A stretch of 64,000 nucleotides of DNA. It comes from Tiliqua scincoides (Eukaryota > Chordata > Lepidosauria > Squamata > Scincidae). The stretch lies in the NCBI RefSeq assembly GCF_035046505.1, contig NC_089826.1, forward strand, positions 84,353,254 to 84,417,253. The letters run 5' to 3'. The position numbers and the translations under genes were made by a program. Under the pieces are notes generated by a model. The model was not told the DNA's origin. It saw only the letters and a program-made list of their open reading frames with translations, and ran no database searches. Positions within the stretch are counted from its first letter, which is position 1, and every line of letters starts with the position of its first letter. Shown piece after piece: positions 1-10,178 of this stretch.

Positions 1-382
1 GTGGGACCCGAGACACAGGAAAAGAAGAGGGAAGCAGGAGCTTAAGAGCAGCAGAGGTGCAGGAAACAGATGGACAAGGACAGGAGAGGAGAACTTATAG
101 GAAGAAGTAAAACACAGGAATAAAGACCAGGTGGGCTAGAAGGGGTGAGCTGTCGCAGAACTGAGAGACCCATAGGAAAAGCAGAGACTTTCCCTAGGGC
201 AAGGGACAAAAGTTCTTTCACCTGAGGAGTCCTCTACAACTGCCACACCCACCTTAGGATGCCACGCACGCTCCATTGGTGGGCCTGCATTGGTAAGGGG
301 GGGTGTTAGGTAGGATGGGGCTGCTCATCACTCACCTCTTAACTATAGAGCCATTATGGCTCTGTAATTAATCAGTTGGTTG
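1..382. other. Unassigned sequence, probably intron
   Basis: I see no coding exon with splice borders and no recognisable repeat here. It lies upstream of the first recognisable exon of the plus-strand docking-protein gene and is probably intron. Confidence 0.4.
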
Positions 383-525
383 CAGTGGCGTAGCTGGAGG
401 GGGTGCACAGCACTATGACTTGCAGGGAGCCTCAGTGTGGTGTGCAAGCAGCCCCTCCCCCTCCTCTTCAGAGCCATTCCAGACAGGGGGAGTAGAACAG
501 AGGCAAATGTAGGGAGGCGAATGCC
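383..525 (+). mobile_element. Partial hAT-type MITE (CAGTGGCGTAGC family)
   Basis: The sequence starts with CAGTGGCGTAGC and continues with the GC-rich left half seen in the complete copies at 1972 and 47097, including the stretch around AGAGCCATTC. The right terminal repeat is missing, so this is a truncated non-autonomous element. Confidence 0.6.
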
Positions 526-648
526 TTCATCACCCCTAATTGATTCATTTGCTGGAGTAGCATTTATTCCCTTGCAAGTGTTGTCATTAGACACTGAGGA
601 TGATTTTAAAAAGATTTTTACATTTTTTGACTGAAGCAACACTTAGAC

Positions 649-856
649 CAGCTATTTTCAACCACTGTGCCATGGCACACTGTTGCGCCGTGAATGGTCC
701 CCAGATGTGCCACAGGAATTTGGGAGAGATTAGTGAACCCCCTCCCCCATTGGCAGCACAGTGTGCATTGTCAATGGTCATAAAACTGATGGTGTGCCTT
801 GACCATTCTAGTGCCTTGCCAGCGTGCCTTGAGATGAAAAAGGTTGAAAGTCACTG
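649..856. mobile_element. hAT-like MITE (CAG..TTTTCAACC termini)
   Basis: The ends read CAGCTATTTTCAACC and, on the right, GGTTGAAAGTCACTG, forming imperfect terminal inverted repeats. The interior (GTGCCATGGCACAC and GTGTGCCTTG) matches the better copy at 60129-60359. I could not find a matching 8-bp target duplication, so the ends are approximate. Confidence 0.55.
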
Positions 857-951
857 AGACAGTTTGTCTTTGCTTTCTAAATTATTTGGAAAAAATCTGA
901 AATAATTAACTTGTATTATTTATTTTCACTATGCAAATTTATGATTAAAGT

Positions 952-980
952 TAACAACAACAACAACAACAACAACAACA
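952..980 (+). repeat. (CAA)n microsatellite
   Basis: About nine perfect CAA units lie in the intron just before the 72-bp exon. Confidence 0.95.
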
Positions 981-1016
981 CTGGATTAAGTATGTAGAAC
1001 CATATGTGTATTCTAG

Positions 1017-1088
1017 GTCCTAAAGGAAGCTATGAAGTGATGGTGCCAGCTGCAGAACCTGGATCTCTACCCAGTCCTGAAGAACCTG
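1017..1088 (+). CDS. Internal exon, docking/adaptor protein
   Basis: This 72-bp exon is bounded by an acceptor (TGTATTCTAG) and a strong donor (GTGAGTAAG). Read in phase 1 to phase 1 it encodes PKGSYEVMVPAAEPGSLPS and then PEEP. It joins the next exon at 2320 without changing frame, and that continuity is the main evidence that it is real. The peptide is rich in Pro, Glu and Ser with one tyrosine (SYEVM), as expected in a disordered signalling tail. Earlier exons, with any PH or PTB domain, would lie to the left of this window. Confidence 0.75.
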
Positions 1089-1157
1089 GTGAGTAAGTAG
1101 ACTTGTAGCAGACTACATAGAGTGTAGTGGGTGAGTCGTTTTATTTGAGTATGTAGG

Positions 1158-2199
1158 CAGGTGGGACCTTGGTATCCACTGGGAGTTCTGTTCCGGAACC
1201 CCCGTGGATACGGAAATCGGTGGATACCGGGGTCCACTTTTAAATGCCTTTTAACAAGGAGAAAAAGCACCAAAATCCTATTTCCTACCTTTGCACTGTT
1301 AATCCACACTGGTTGCAAGCTTCTTGGGGTTAAAGATAGCTTGTTGCCCCAGAATACTTCCGTATAGACACTGTACCACATGCAGCCCCTAGATGGGGTG
1401 AATAAGGGAATGTAATGAAATTATTCTATTCGATTCCTTCCCCTGTAGCCCGCTCCCCACCCTTGCCCTCCCCTGCCCCTGCTGCCAACTTACCAGTGCC
1501 TGTGGAGTTTTCTAATGACACTGCTAAGCATGTCACACCTCTCACCATTTGCAGCAGCACACGACAGCAGCCTGGCTTTTTGCCACTGTAAAGTGCTTTT
1601 ACATTCATTCTAACAGTGCAAGGCCAAACAGAATTGGAACCTTATTTAAGTAAGCTGTTCCACCTTCCCTCCCTAGTTTGTTTGCCTTGCCTGCCTGAGA
1701 GCTTGAGGGGGTCAATCAGTAACAGGAGAGCAAGTGGACTTTGCAACTTGCAGTGTTCCCTCCACAATGTGGCACGTTTGAGAACCATGTACATGGCTGA
1801 TGTTCATGTTGACCCATTGAAGCACAGAGATTTATTTGTATCTTCTATTGAAATGAATGGGCAACACTTTTAGGCAGGAGAGATCTATGTGTGTATACAG
1901 TTCACTTATCTGTGGATTTTGATACCTGTGGGGGGGGGGTCCAGGATACCCACGGATACTGAGGTCCAACTCAGTGGCGTAGCTAGAGGGGTTGCAAAGC
2001 ACTAAGTTCTGTGGGGAGACTCACTGCAGCATGCAAGTAGCCCCTTCCCCTCCCCTTTGGAGCCATTCTGGGCAGGGGAGCAAAGCAGAGGCAATCACCT
2101 GGCTCTGAAGGGTAGGGGCCACTTGCATGGTGCAGTGAAGCTCCCTGCAGAACTTGGTGCTTTGCACCCCCTCTAGCTACACCACTGGTCCAACTGTAC
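1158..2199. mobile_element. Tigger-like DNA transposon, interrupted
   Basis: The left end has CAGGTGGGACCTTGGTATCC. The right end, read in reverse complement, is CAGTTGGACCTCAGTATCC next to a TA. These resemble the termini of Tc1/mariner Tigger-type elements. The interior has no transposase reading frame. The right terminus is split by the hAT MITE at 1972-2187. Related copies lie at 4179 and 20944. Confidence 0.65.
1972..2187. mobile_element. hAT MITE with perfect 8-bp target duplication
   Basis: The termini are CAGTGGCGTAGCTAGAGG and an inverted copy ending CTAGCTACACCACTG. The 8-bp duplication GTCCAACT is perfect at 1964-1971 and 2188-2195. At 216 bp it is non-coding and nearly palindromic. 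It landed in the right end of the Tigger-like element, so it is the younger of the two. Confidence 0.9.
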
Positions 2200-2319
2200 A
2201 GGCAAATTTCCCAAATAGTTGTAACTTCAAGAAAGAATTCCCCACCCCAAGCCTTATTTTTTGACTACTTCAGGGACATCACATTATCTCCTTTTGAAAC
2301 CTGTTCCTTTTCTTAGCAG

Positions 2320-2469
2320 GGGCAGTAGGTTTTTCAGCAGATCTACCCGTGCCTGATCGATTGCGCAATGAGTCAGCAACCTATGTTAATATTCCTACCA
2401 GCCCTACATCAAAGAAACAGCTTCACTATATGGAGCTGGAACTTCAGGAACCCAGTACAAGCATAAGAG
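2320..2469 (+). CDS. Internal exon, docking protein with tyrosine motifs
   Basis: This 150-bp exon starts after TTTTCTTAGCAG and ends at a GTAGGG donor, phase 1 to phase 1. Its peptide includes the tyrosine motifs ATYVNIPTSPTSK and KQLHYMELELQEP. YVNI fits the pYxN consensus for Grb2 SH2 binding. The spacing of YVNI, YMELEL and the YVQIDI of the next exon resembles the C-terminal tails of GAB, IRS and FRS docking proteins. I infer a membrane-proximal signalling scaffold but cannot name the gene. Frame continuity with both neighbours supports the call. Confidence 0.9.
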
Positions 2470-2608
2470 GTAGGGACCATTTGTAAAGCATCCAAAGCAT
2501 GTCGCTGCTGTTACCGAATCACTTCTGCTCTGCTGTGTCTTGAGCTGCACCAGGGATCAAAATGGGCCTCTGGGAAAGTGCAGGAAAGCTATATAGTGCT
2601 CAGTGAGT

Positions 2609-2703
2609 GACCAGTACACACTGGCATACCCATAAATAAAGGAGGACACACACACACACACACACCCCTCCTTTATTTATGGGTATGCCAGTGTGTACTG
2701 GTC
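2609..2703. repeat. Perfect 37-bp inverted repeat with (AC)n loop
   Basis: The left arm 2609-2645 and right arm 2667-2703 are exact reverse complements (the left arm begins GACCAGTACACACTGG). They are separated by about 21 bp of (AC)n. The element sits in the intron between the exons at 2320 and 3353 and would form a strong hairpin in DNA or RNA. Confidence 0.95.
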
Positions 2704-2757
2704 CTTGAGCACCTCCTGTTAGCCTCCCATACAACTTAAATGAACTTCATTTGTGTA

Positions 2758-3252
2758 CAGCAAGTCCTCACTTAAAGTCATTTTGTTTCAAGTTGTTTCA
2801 GTATAAAGTTGATGAGGATAAGAAAATAGATACCTGGTTGGGGTCACTGTCTGTGTGGAGGTTGGCAAGTTTTCCCCCTGTCTGCGTGGGTTTTCTCTGG
2901 CCTGGAAAGCTTACATTTATTTCAGTGTTTAATATTAGAAGTGTTTGAGGTCTTAATTTGGAACAGGGGTGACCAACCTGTCAACTTTAGGGTTCCTGAA
3001 CAATTGTGTAGAAGAGGGAATTTCAGAAGGTGTAGCTTATCTCACAAATCCAAGAGCCCTAAAGTTGAAAAGTTGGCCACCCCTGACTTAGAAGTTAGGT
3101 GGTGTTTTTATGTCCAGAAATATGTGATCAGAACTTAATGCTTGTTTACATATATCAATGAGCCTACAGTAAAATTGTTTTGGTTATAAGTCATTTCACT
3201 TAAAGGTGTGGTTCCCAAGAACCTATCAACAAGTTTAAATGAGGACTTACTG
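2758..3252. mobile_element. Tigger-type MITE with TA target site
   Basis: The left terminus CAGCAAGTCCTCACTTAAA and the right terminus, in reverse complement CAGTAAGTCCTCATTTAAA, form inverted repeats flanked by TA on both sides (2756-2757 and 3253-3254). This matches Tigger-derived non-autonomous elements. A small hAT MITE is nested inside at 2964-3085. Confidence 0.85.
2964..3085. mobile_element. Small palindromic hAT MITE nested in Tigger MITE
   Basis: The ends CAGGGGTGACCAACC and GGTTGG-type CCACCCCTG are inverted. The arms extend inward through CTTTAGGG, so most of the 122 bp is palindromic. The flanks ATTTGGAA and ACTTAGAA agree at 6 of 8 bases, consistent with an aged 8-bp target duplication. 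Confidence 0.8.
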
Positions 3253-3352
3253 TACAATCCTCAACTCTTTAAAGGATGGTCCCATTCCTGACTTGTGTGT
3301 TAGCATGAAGGAGTTTATAGCACATACTGATAGCAATGCTTTTGAATGACAG

Positions 3353-3498
3353 GGACTGGATCAACCAAATATGTGCAGATTGACATTACGGCAACAGAGA
3401 CGGCTCACAAAGTGGGGACACAGCATGCTCAGTTTAGAGAAGAGCGCCTGCAGGAACTCGAACAAAAGAAGAAAGGAAACCAACTTGACTCTTCATAG
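3353..3498 (+). CDS. Terminal coding exon, docking protein
   Basis: An acceptor (GAATGACAG) opens a frame that ends at TAG (3496-3498). It follows in phase from the donor at 2469. The peptide begins GTGSTKYVQIDITATETA and ends in a charged helix (FREERLQELEQKKKG then NQLDSS). The KYVQID segment, followed by Thr, Ala and Gln residues, resembles the last conserved block of GAB proteins (YVQVD) and FRS2 (YAVID). The charged end looks like a short coiled coil. No damage is visible in the three exons, so the gene appears functional. The exact orthologue is not established. Confidence 0.9.
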
Positions 3499-4176
3499 AG
3501 AGAAACTAACCAGCTAACCCTAACATAGTACTTGTAAATGTTTCTTGAACTTATTAATTCAACTAAACGCTGCCACTGTTTTCAGATTTATACCAGATTC
3601 ATTCCAATCTATTAATTTCCAATTGGAAAACTGGTAGCATGGTGTGTGTGTGTCTAAAGATATGGGTAGTAAACATGTCTGGTAAATCACATTTTGTTGT
3701 AATTTTTTAAATGTCTTGCCCATATCAGGTATCAAATATAAATGATTTTTAAATGAGGCATTTAATTTGAATGTGTAATTATGAGGATGTAAATGTATAC
3801 ATAAAATATTGGTCTAGACAGTGTGTGTATTGACATAATGTTCTGTTTTGCTAAGAATTTGCATAGCAGTTCATGTTGTTTTTTTAAAAAAAGTTAAAGC
3901 CAGAACTTATCAGCAAATTTTATGTGATAATCACAACCACAAATGTGCCATGAATTACCAGTTGCAAGGGAGCAATGGTGGGAAAGAAATATGCCTTTCT
4001 CACTTGCTTGTGGGCTTCCCTGAGGCAGCTGGTGGGCCACTGTGGGAAACAGAAAGCTGGACTAGATGGGCCTGTGGTCTGACCCAGCAAGGCTGCTCTT
4101 ATATTTGTACAATGATTGTTTGTGGCTGGTTCTATTAGAGAGTGAAGAGCATAATTGTTTAGATTGCCAAACTGCA
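3499..4176 (+). other. Likely 3' UTR of the docking-protein gene
   Basis: This AT-rich, repeat-poor sequence directly follows the stop codon. No canonical AATAAA occurs before about 4518, so the UTR may extend into or past the Tigger-like element that follows. Confidence 0.5.
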
Positions 4177-4178
4177 TA

Positions 4179-4468
4179 CAGTGGGCCCCGGTACCCACTG
4201 GGCGTCTGTTTCAGGAACCCTCCCCATAGCGAAATCTGTGGGGTGGGGCATACCGGCAAACCGGAGTGCCTTTTAGCTTCCAGGAGGCCTTCTGAAGCAC
4301 TGGGAGGCAGCATTTGGCTTCCCCACTCTTTAGAAGACCTCCCAGATGCAACTGGAAAGCACTTCTGGTAGCATTGGGTAGGTCCTCGGAGGCCCTTCAA
4401 AGTGGGCTTGGGATCCACGTCGAGTCAAATCTGCAGATCACAAAAGCACAGATGAGAAGGGGCCACTG
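4179..4468. mobile_element. Tigger-like MITE with TA duplication
   Basis: The left end CAGTGGGCCCCGGTACCC and right end GGGGCCACTG are inverted and flanked by TA at 4177-4178 and 4469-4470. It is non-coding and related to the elements at 1158 and 20944. Confidence 0.75.
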
Positions 4469-4470
4469 TA

Positions 4471-6124
4471 CCTCTGTTTCTAGACAACTGGTCTTCAGCA
4501 GATTAACTCATTATTATAATAAAACAGTAAAATTCTATGCAACTGTTTCTGCACAACTGCTGCAGCAGCCACAGCATAAACCATTGCCTGGCCAGTAAGG
4601 CAGTGCCAACTGGCATTGCCCAATCTCCAGAAAAGACTACCCCCCTCCTGCCCCAGCTTTAGTCAAAGGCAGCTGTAGCATTGTTTTGGCCTTTGCAGCA
4701 ATGCTAGAGATGGCAGCCTCTCACATCAGTGCCCTGCCCTTTTGAGCTGGACCTCAGTGCTGTAGTTCATCAGCTGAGGCTGCAGACAGCATCATTATAG
4801 CAGTAGAAGCAGCACGGGACTGACAGCATTTAGGACAGCATTTAGGATGTAGCATCAAGGAAATGTTATGCTGTCAGCTTGCCAGCTGATAACACCATTC
4901 ATAGCCCTGGCAGAAATCTCTACTTGACCATGAGAACTGAACACAGAGGATGAGTCAGCTAAAACTGTATTTCTTTGTTTTATGTGTTTGGATTTTTGAA
5001 ACGCAATGTGCACCTTTCTTATAGAGAAAATTTCTCCTTTCTTATAGAGAAAATAGGTATATTGTCAATCCATTTTCTAGAGTGTGGTTTTTTAAAACTC
5101 AAATCATTTTGTACTGAAGCAACTTTCTTTCCAAGTTGGAAGCAGCTAGTAGCTTTGGATCCAGCCATGCCATCATAATGAATGAAGTGATGTTCATTCC
5201 ATTTTCTGTCAAATCCACCCTACACTTTTCTCTGCAGAAGCAGACTGTATATTATTCCTGCCCATACTTAATGACAGTGTTACTTCCTTCCTTTACATCA
5301 GTCTTTATATTGGTTTGGCTTTGGTTCTGGTTCAGCACCTTGAGAAATTCACGTTCATTTACAGAACTTTGCAGAATGGATGGCTGCTCCTGAAAAATAA
5401 GGGCTTGCATTCTTATTTCCAAAGTTTGCCTGATAAATGGTAACTGAAATAAAAACCTAAAACAATGATGATCACACATTTAGCAATATGCATCCTGTTC
5501 ATTGAAATCACCACCATGTTAGTGTATTTCTTTTAAATTTTTACTAATAGGTTAAGATTATAACAAGGAATTTGCATTCTTTTTGCATTGGAAACTGGTA
5601 GATCATCCTCTTTGACCATTCCCATATCTTTTGAACATTAACCTTTGGAAATGAATCAGCAGTAGAAATCAATCTTCTAGGGAGAAAAGCAACCTGGTCT
5701 TTTAAAAAATTCATGTTCCTCTCTCCCCTTTAATGTCTGCCAATTTAATTGTTTTCCTGGCAATTTACTGTTTTCTAGGCTGAAAGGAATTGAGAATCAC
5801 TTAGTGCTGTTTTGCTTACTGCACTAAACTGCAATAGAAATCACTCTGAAATGTATTGTTTTTAAATTTTTTTAGTGTAGAGTTGTCAGTATTTTCTTTA
5901 AAGAGCCAAGCTCTCATCTTTCTTATACAATATGCATTGCGATTCTACATGTTTGTTTGAACACATATACAATATTATTACCCTAAGTGATCTTAAATGC
6001 ATTAATTAGAACTCCTGATGTAATTGTTTGCTGCCTTAGGTAGTACAATATTCTCACAGGAAAATTGTGCCATTTGGTTAAAATTTGATTAGGGGAGCTC
6101 AGCACATGCATTAGAACTCTATAA
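4471..6124 (+). other. AT-rich non-coding tract with candidate polyA signals
   Basis: No gene or clear repeat is visible. AATAAA occurs at 4518-4523 and 5448-5453 on the plus strand and could end longer transcripts of the docking-protein gene. That link is inferred from position only. Confidence 0.35.
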
Positions 6125-6209
6125 TCTACCTTTATTGTTTTTCGAATCTGTTTAAGGAACCTGTAAACCACTTTGTGAACTTTTTGTTGGAAAGCAGTAT
6201 ATAAATACT

Positions 6210-6264
<55 letters not shown>
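6125..6264 (+). mobile_element. SINE/LINE 3' tail with (TAA)n
   Basis: The segment GTAAACCACTTTGTGAAC, then AGCAGTATATAAATACTG, is followed by a TAA microsatellite at 6213-6264. The same tail occurs at 34478-34606, so this is a dispersed retroposon 3' end. The head is not recognisable. Confidence 0.6.
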
Positions 6265-6265
<1 letters not shown>

Positions 6266-7229
6266 GCAAAAAAACAGTGATTGCCTTTTCCACTTAGAAG
6301 GACTTCACTTTTCAGGTTTTAGGGTTCAGTGAAGCAAATCTCTTCTTTGTTTTAATTTAATATTGTACTAATATTTTTGTCCCATATTATTTAGGTAATA
6401 TCTATCTTCTACTTTCCCATTTAATTCAATAGTAACCACACCCAGAAGACCACAAGAAAATAAATTACTATTGCATGAAAAGTGCCACTATCATATGGCA
6501 CTAGCATAGAGTATTGCATTGCACCATGGACTTTAAGCTCCGTGACCATGTATTTTATAAATGTCTGTTTATCCAATATAAAACACTGATAATGAGACAC
6601 AAACCTCTCTTGTAAACATGGAACTAAATAATTTCCTGAATTCATAACATTTCTTGCAAATAAAGCTACAGTTATATAGAAAACAAAGTTTGCGAGCACT
6701 TTTTAGTGCTGCTGAGGCATTGCTTTGCTGAAATTAACTGAAAGCAGAATTAAGGTGGAGGATCCATACATCATTTTAATACAGCACTACATTACCAAGT
6801 GCTGATTTTCTCCACGGTCAAGTTCTTGCAGTACAATTACTCGCAAATTTGACGAAGGACGCTGTCAACATTCAAACAAATTTCATTGCTTGTAAGTTGA
6901 ACCCTCTTTATCATTTCCTGTTTATTCTGGTTGGGAGGGCAGCTCACAGTTAGTAAGTAATTGTCCCTTGCTAATGGACAATTGTCTCTCTTAAATCTCC
7001 CAACATCATTTTCTGTTTAGGGAGAGAGACTTTAATTATTGGTTCCTCACATTTTTTTCTTTTTTTGAAAAGACTGAGTGTTGTTTTGCCTCCTTTTTAA
7101 TTTTAGTGAGAAAGAAAGGATGAAAAACTGACACTGGGATAATTCAGAGAAGCTATTCAAGGACCACTGATCTTTCAGACACAATAGAAAGTAACATGAA
7201 AGGGAGAAGTTGGAAAGAAGGTGCTTGAT
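6265..7229. other. AT-rich unassigned tract
   Basis: I see no exon or named repeat. A plus-strand AATAAA lies at 6659-6664. Confidence 0.35.
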
Positions 7230-7232
7230 TTA

Positions 7233-7426
7233 GGGCGCAATCCTAACTCCTTATGTCAGTGCTTTCCAGCACTGACATAAGGGCAATGCAGCTCTGAGGC
7301 AAGGCAACAAACATTCCCTTACTTTGAGGAGGCCTCCATGAGTGACACCCAACTGCAGAATGCAGCACACTGGCACCACTATGCCAGTGCTGGAAAGCAC
7401 TGACATAAAGGATTAGGATTGTGCCC
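7233..7426. mobile_element. Palindromic MITE (GGGC.CAATCCTA termini)
   Basis: The termini GGGCGCAATCCTAA and, inverted, GGGCACAATCCTAA flank a 194-bp non-coding body. TTA flanks both sides (7230-7232 and 7427-7429), the target preference of PIF/Harbinger elements, so that superfamily is a tentative assignment. Near the left end TTATGTCAGTGCT pairs with AGCACTGACATAA as a subterminal hairpin, and the motif recurs at the right end. Related copies are at 16144, 24350, 44946 and 63624. Confidence 0.75.
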
Positions 7427-7429
7427 TTA

Positions 7430-9290
7430 AAGGTACAGGATTGAAAAGCCTTAGTAGCACTTAGCCTGTTCACACTGGACAGGCTTCCCAGGTCTCAGAA
7501 TGCCTTAAATGCCATTAAAACATTGCAGAATTTTTTTTTTTTTTTGCCTGTGGGTTTCATTCTGAAGCTTGCAGTGGCTGCAGGCTGATGTACACAGCCT
7601 CTGGGGGCTTCAGAAAGCCTGCTGGAGGCAACCAGACCGCAGCTCCCGTCAACTTCAGAGGGTTCAGGTTGAGCCAAGTTTGGCTGAATGTGGGGGGTCT
7701 GTGTTTAGCCAGATACAAAATCTGTGGATAAACAAGCTCAACCTGTACCTCATTGGATTTCCTGGACAACACTCAGTGTTTTGCATTCACACTAGATTTA
7801 CATTGGACTTAAACAGAACTATATTTCTGAAGTTTGGAAGAGGTGACTATAAAGGATCTGGTCCAGCTGAAGCTACTTGCACTTAGGGTCCATTTATATC
7901 ACTGGGACTGTTGAACTGCACCTTGCTTAAGCCCCACTGATTGCAAGAAGACAAGTACCTGGATTGGGGGGGGGGGCTAGAGTATTCAGCCACTGTAATA
8001 ACAATATTTGTGTGCTGCATACTGTTCAAACAAAAGATTCCTTAATCACCCTGTTTTCAAAGCTAGAGCCATGAAATGTATTTTTGGATTGGAAAACACT
8101 AATCAATGCCAAAAAGGTGTAACGGGCTCAGGTTGAGATTTGAAAGGTGTGGATTTGAGATGCAGCAACAACATTGTAGAGCTCTTGAAATTATTTTTAG
8201 TTTGGACAAAGAGCAGAAGGTATGTTTTCCCCGTTGGTCTGTATTTAATGAAATTTAACACAACAATGACTCTTCAGCATAAAGTGAGAAGCTACAGCAA
8301 AGCTGAGATGCAAAGGCATCTCAGCCAATACAGCCACTTTAGTGCGTGGTCGCTGTTCTACATCAGCAATGCAGAACGGAGAGGCTTGAGACATGGATTG
8401 AATTTCCTTTCCTCTCACAGCAGGGGAGATGAAATAGGGAAGAGACAGGGACAAAGTACTGTATTTACTTAACTAAGATGCAACTCTGACATCGGCAAAT
8501 ACATACTTCGAACGATAGCTTATCCACTCCATAATCTTTGTGCCTCCTGTGACAGGTGTAGGAAGAAATGTGTTCATGTGCATACAGAATTTGCTTATAC
8601 TTATTACTAAGACTGAGACCACTTGAATGGAGGCACCATATTTCAGCCTGTTCAACTTGCGCTAGATCAAAAGGGGTGAAATTTCATTCTATGCCAGTCT
8701 AGATGTACAGTCAAATCCCTGAAAGTCCACTGCGAAGGTTTTCACATGGAAACCCAAGATCTGCTTACCTACTTGGCAATAATTTGCACCCTAGGACAGC
8801 CCATAATGGTTTCACACCTGTTTCAGCTTTATCGTGCTAGCCAATCTAATGCAAAAATTCCAGACAGAATATGTGAACTGCTTGACCATGGGGAACTGCT
8901 GGAGTTATTACTAATGAAGAATGGGGACAGCATCTATTTTCTCTCCCTTTGTTTTTTCCATGCCTCACAGTTTAACAAGAACACAGAATTAAGTGGCAAA
9001 CAGAAATCATATTAACTAATTCAAGCATTTTAAAACCAGGCACAGCCTAACCAGAGAGCTGGAACATTCTTGCTAGCATTACGACAATGTGCTCTCTCCG
9101 TTGCACACTGGGGGTTTGAGTGGTCTTTTATGCCATCACACATTTCCTTCCCCATTTAACATGTTCCCCCTCCCCCATTGCTCTTCTTAGAAGGGTCAAA
9201 CACTTTGAATGGTAGGAGACAGCCACAGGCCAATTTTACTCTTGTCCAGTCTTTTAAAAAATTTCCTTACCATGCAAGCCAAGGCATTCT
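7430..9290. other. Unassigned non-coding sequence
   Basis: There is a poly(T) run near 7530 and a G run near 7966. A small open frame at 8746-9015 lacks splice borders and any recognisable domain. I see nothing else supportable. Confidence 0.3.
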
Positions 9291-9293
9291 TAC

Positions 9294-9548
9294 TCATAAG
9301 AACATAAGAACAGCCCCACTGGATCAGGCCATAGGCCCATCTAGTCCAGCTTCCTGTATCTCACAGCGGCCCCACCAAATGCCCCAGGGAGCACACCAGA
9401 TAACAAGAGACCTCATCCTGGTGCCCTCCCTTGCATCTGGCATTCTGACATAACCCATTTCTAAAATCAGGAGGTTGCGCATACACATCATGGCTTGTAC
9501 CCCATAATGGATTTTTCCTCCAGAAACTTGTCCAATCCCCTTTTAAAA
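9294..9548 (-). mobile_element. CR1 LINE 3' end, 5'-truncated
   Basis: It reads AAGAACATAAGAACAGCC, then CATCTAGTCCAGCTTCCTG, on the plus strand, so the LINE lies on the minus strand. Translation of the minus strand shows the usual CR1 C-terminal region ending LVGRCEIQEAGLDGPMA in related copies. The repeated CATAAGAA at the end is the CR1-style 8-bp tail. Confidence 0.85.
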
Positions 9549-9967
9549 GTAAGTCTTTTCAGTACCCCTTTCAGAAATAAGTCACAGTGTATCCCACAGA
9601 GCTTACTCCCAGGAAAGTGTGCCTAGGTTTGTGGTTTCAGCCCACCCACGTTTCAAGTTTTAAAATCAAGAGTGAATATTCAGCCTTTGTTAACAAAGAG
9701 CAATTAATGTTCTTAAGAGATGCAGCGAATGCTTTTTTAAAAGAAGATAAGTGCTTTGCTGGATTGCCTCAAGATCTACCTAGTATAGTATCTTTTGTAG
9801 ATGTTCCATGAGCAATCAGGTGCCAGTTGGTCCACACATAATTGACCAGTGATCTACCTTTGGAACACACTGCCTGCCATCTCCTTATTTCTGGCATAGG
9901 ACAAAGGTCCCAACAGTGCCAACAAAATAAGCTGTCAGTTAAGGAGAATTATGTGTTACCTCTACAC

Positions 9968-10178
9968 CAGCATTTTTCTACTGGCGGTACATGTACATGT
10001 CATCACCAGTTACTTCTAGTCAGGGACATGCAGTGGATGGGGAGGCAGGTGAGGCAGAGCCTCCCCACCACAGCCCTTTGAAAAGCGCCACTGCCATGTG
10101 AGGCATCTAATCACTCACAACCCATGCATTCAGACCATGAGAAGTGGTACATCAGGGAACAAAGGTTGAAAGACACCG
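9968..10178. mobile_element. hAT-like element
   Basis: The termini CAGCATTTTTCTAC and, inverted, CGGTGTCTTTCAACC are flanked by CTCTACAC and CTCCACCC (6 of 8 identical). The inner block starting CAGGGACATGCAGTGG at 10020 also occurs near 15057, so this may be a composite of two short repeats. Confidence 0.5.

Noticed and set aside
8746-9015. 89-codon open frame with hydrophobic residues
   Set aside because: No splice borders, no recognised domain, no start context or partner exon.
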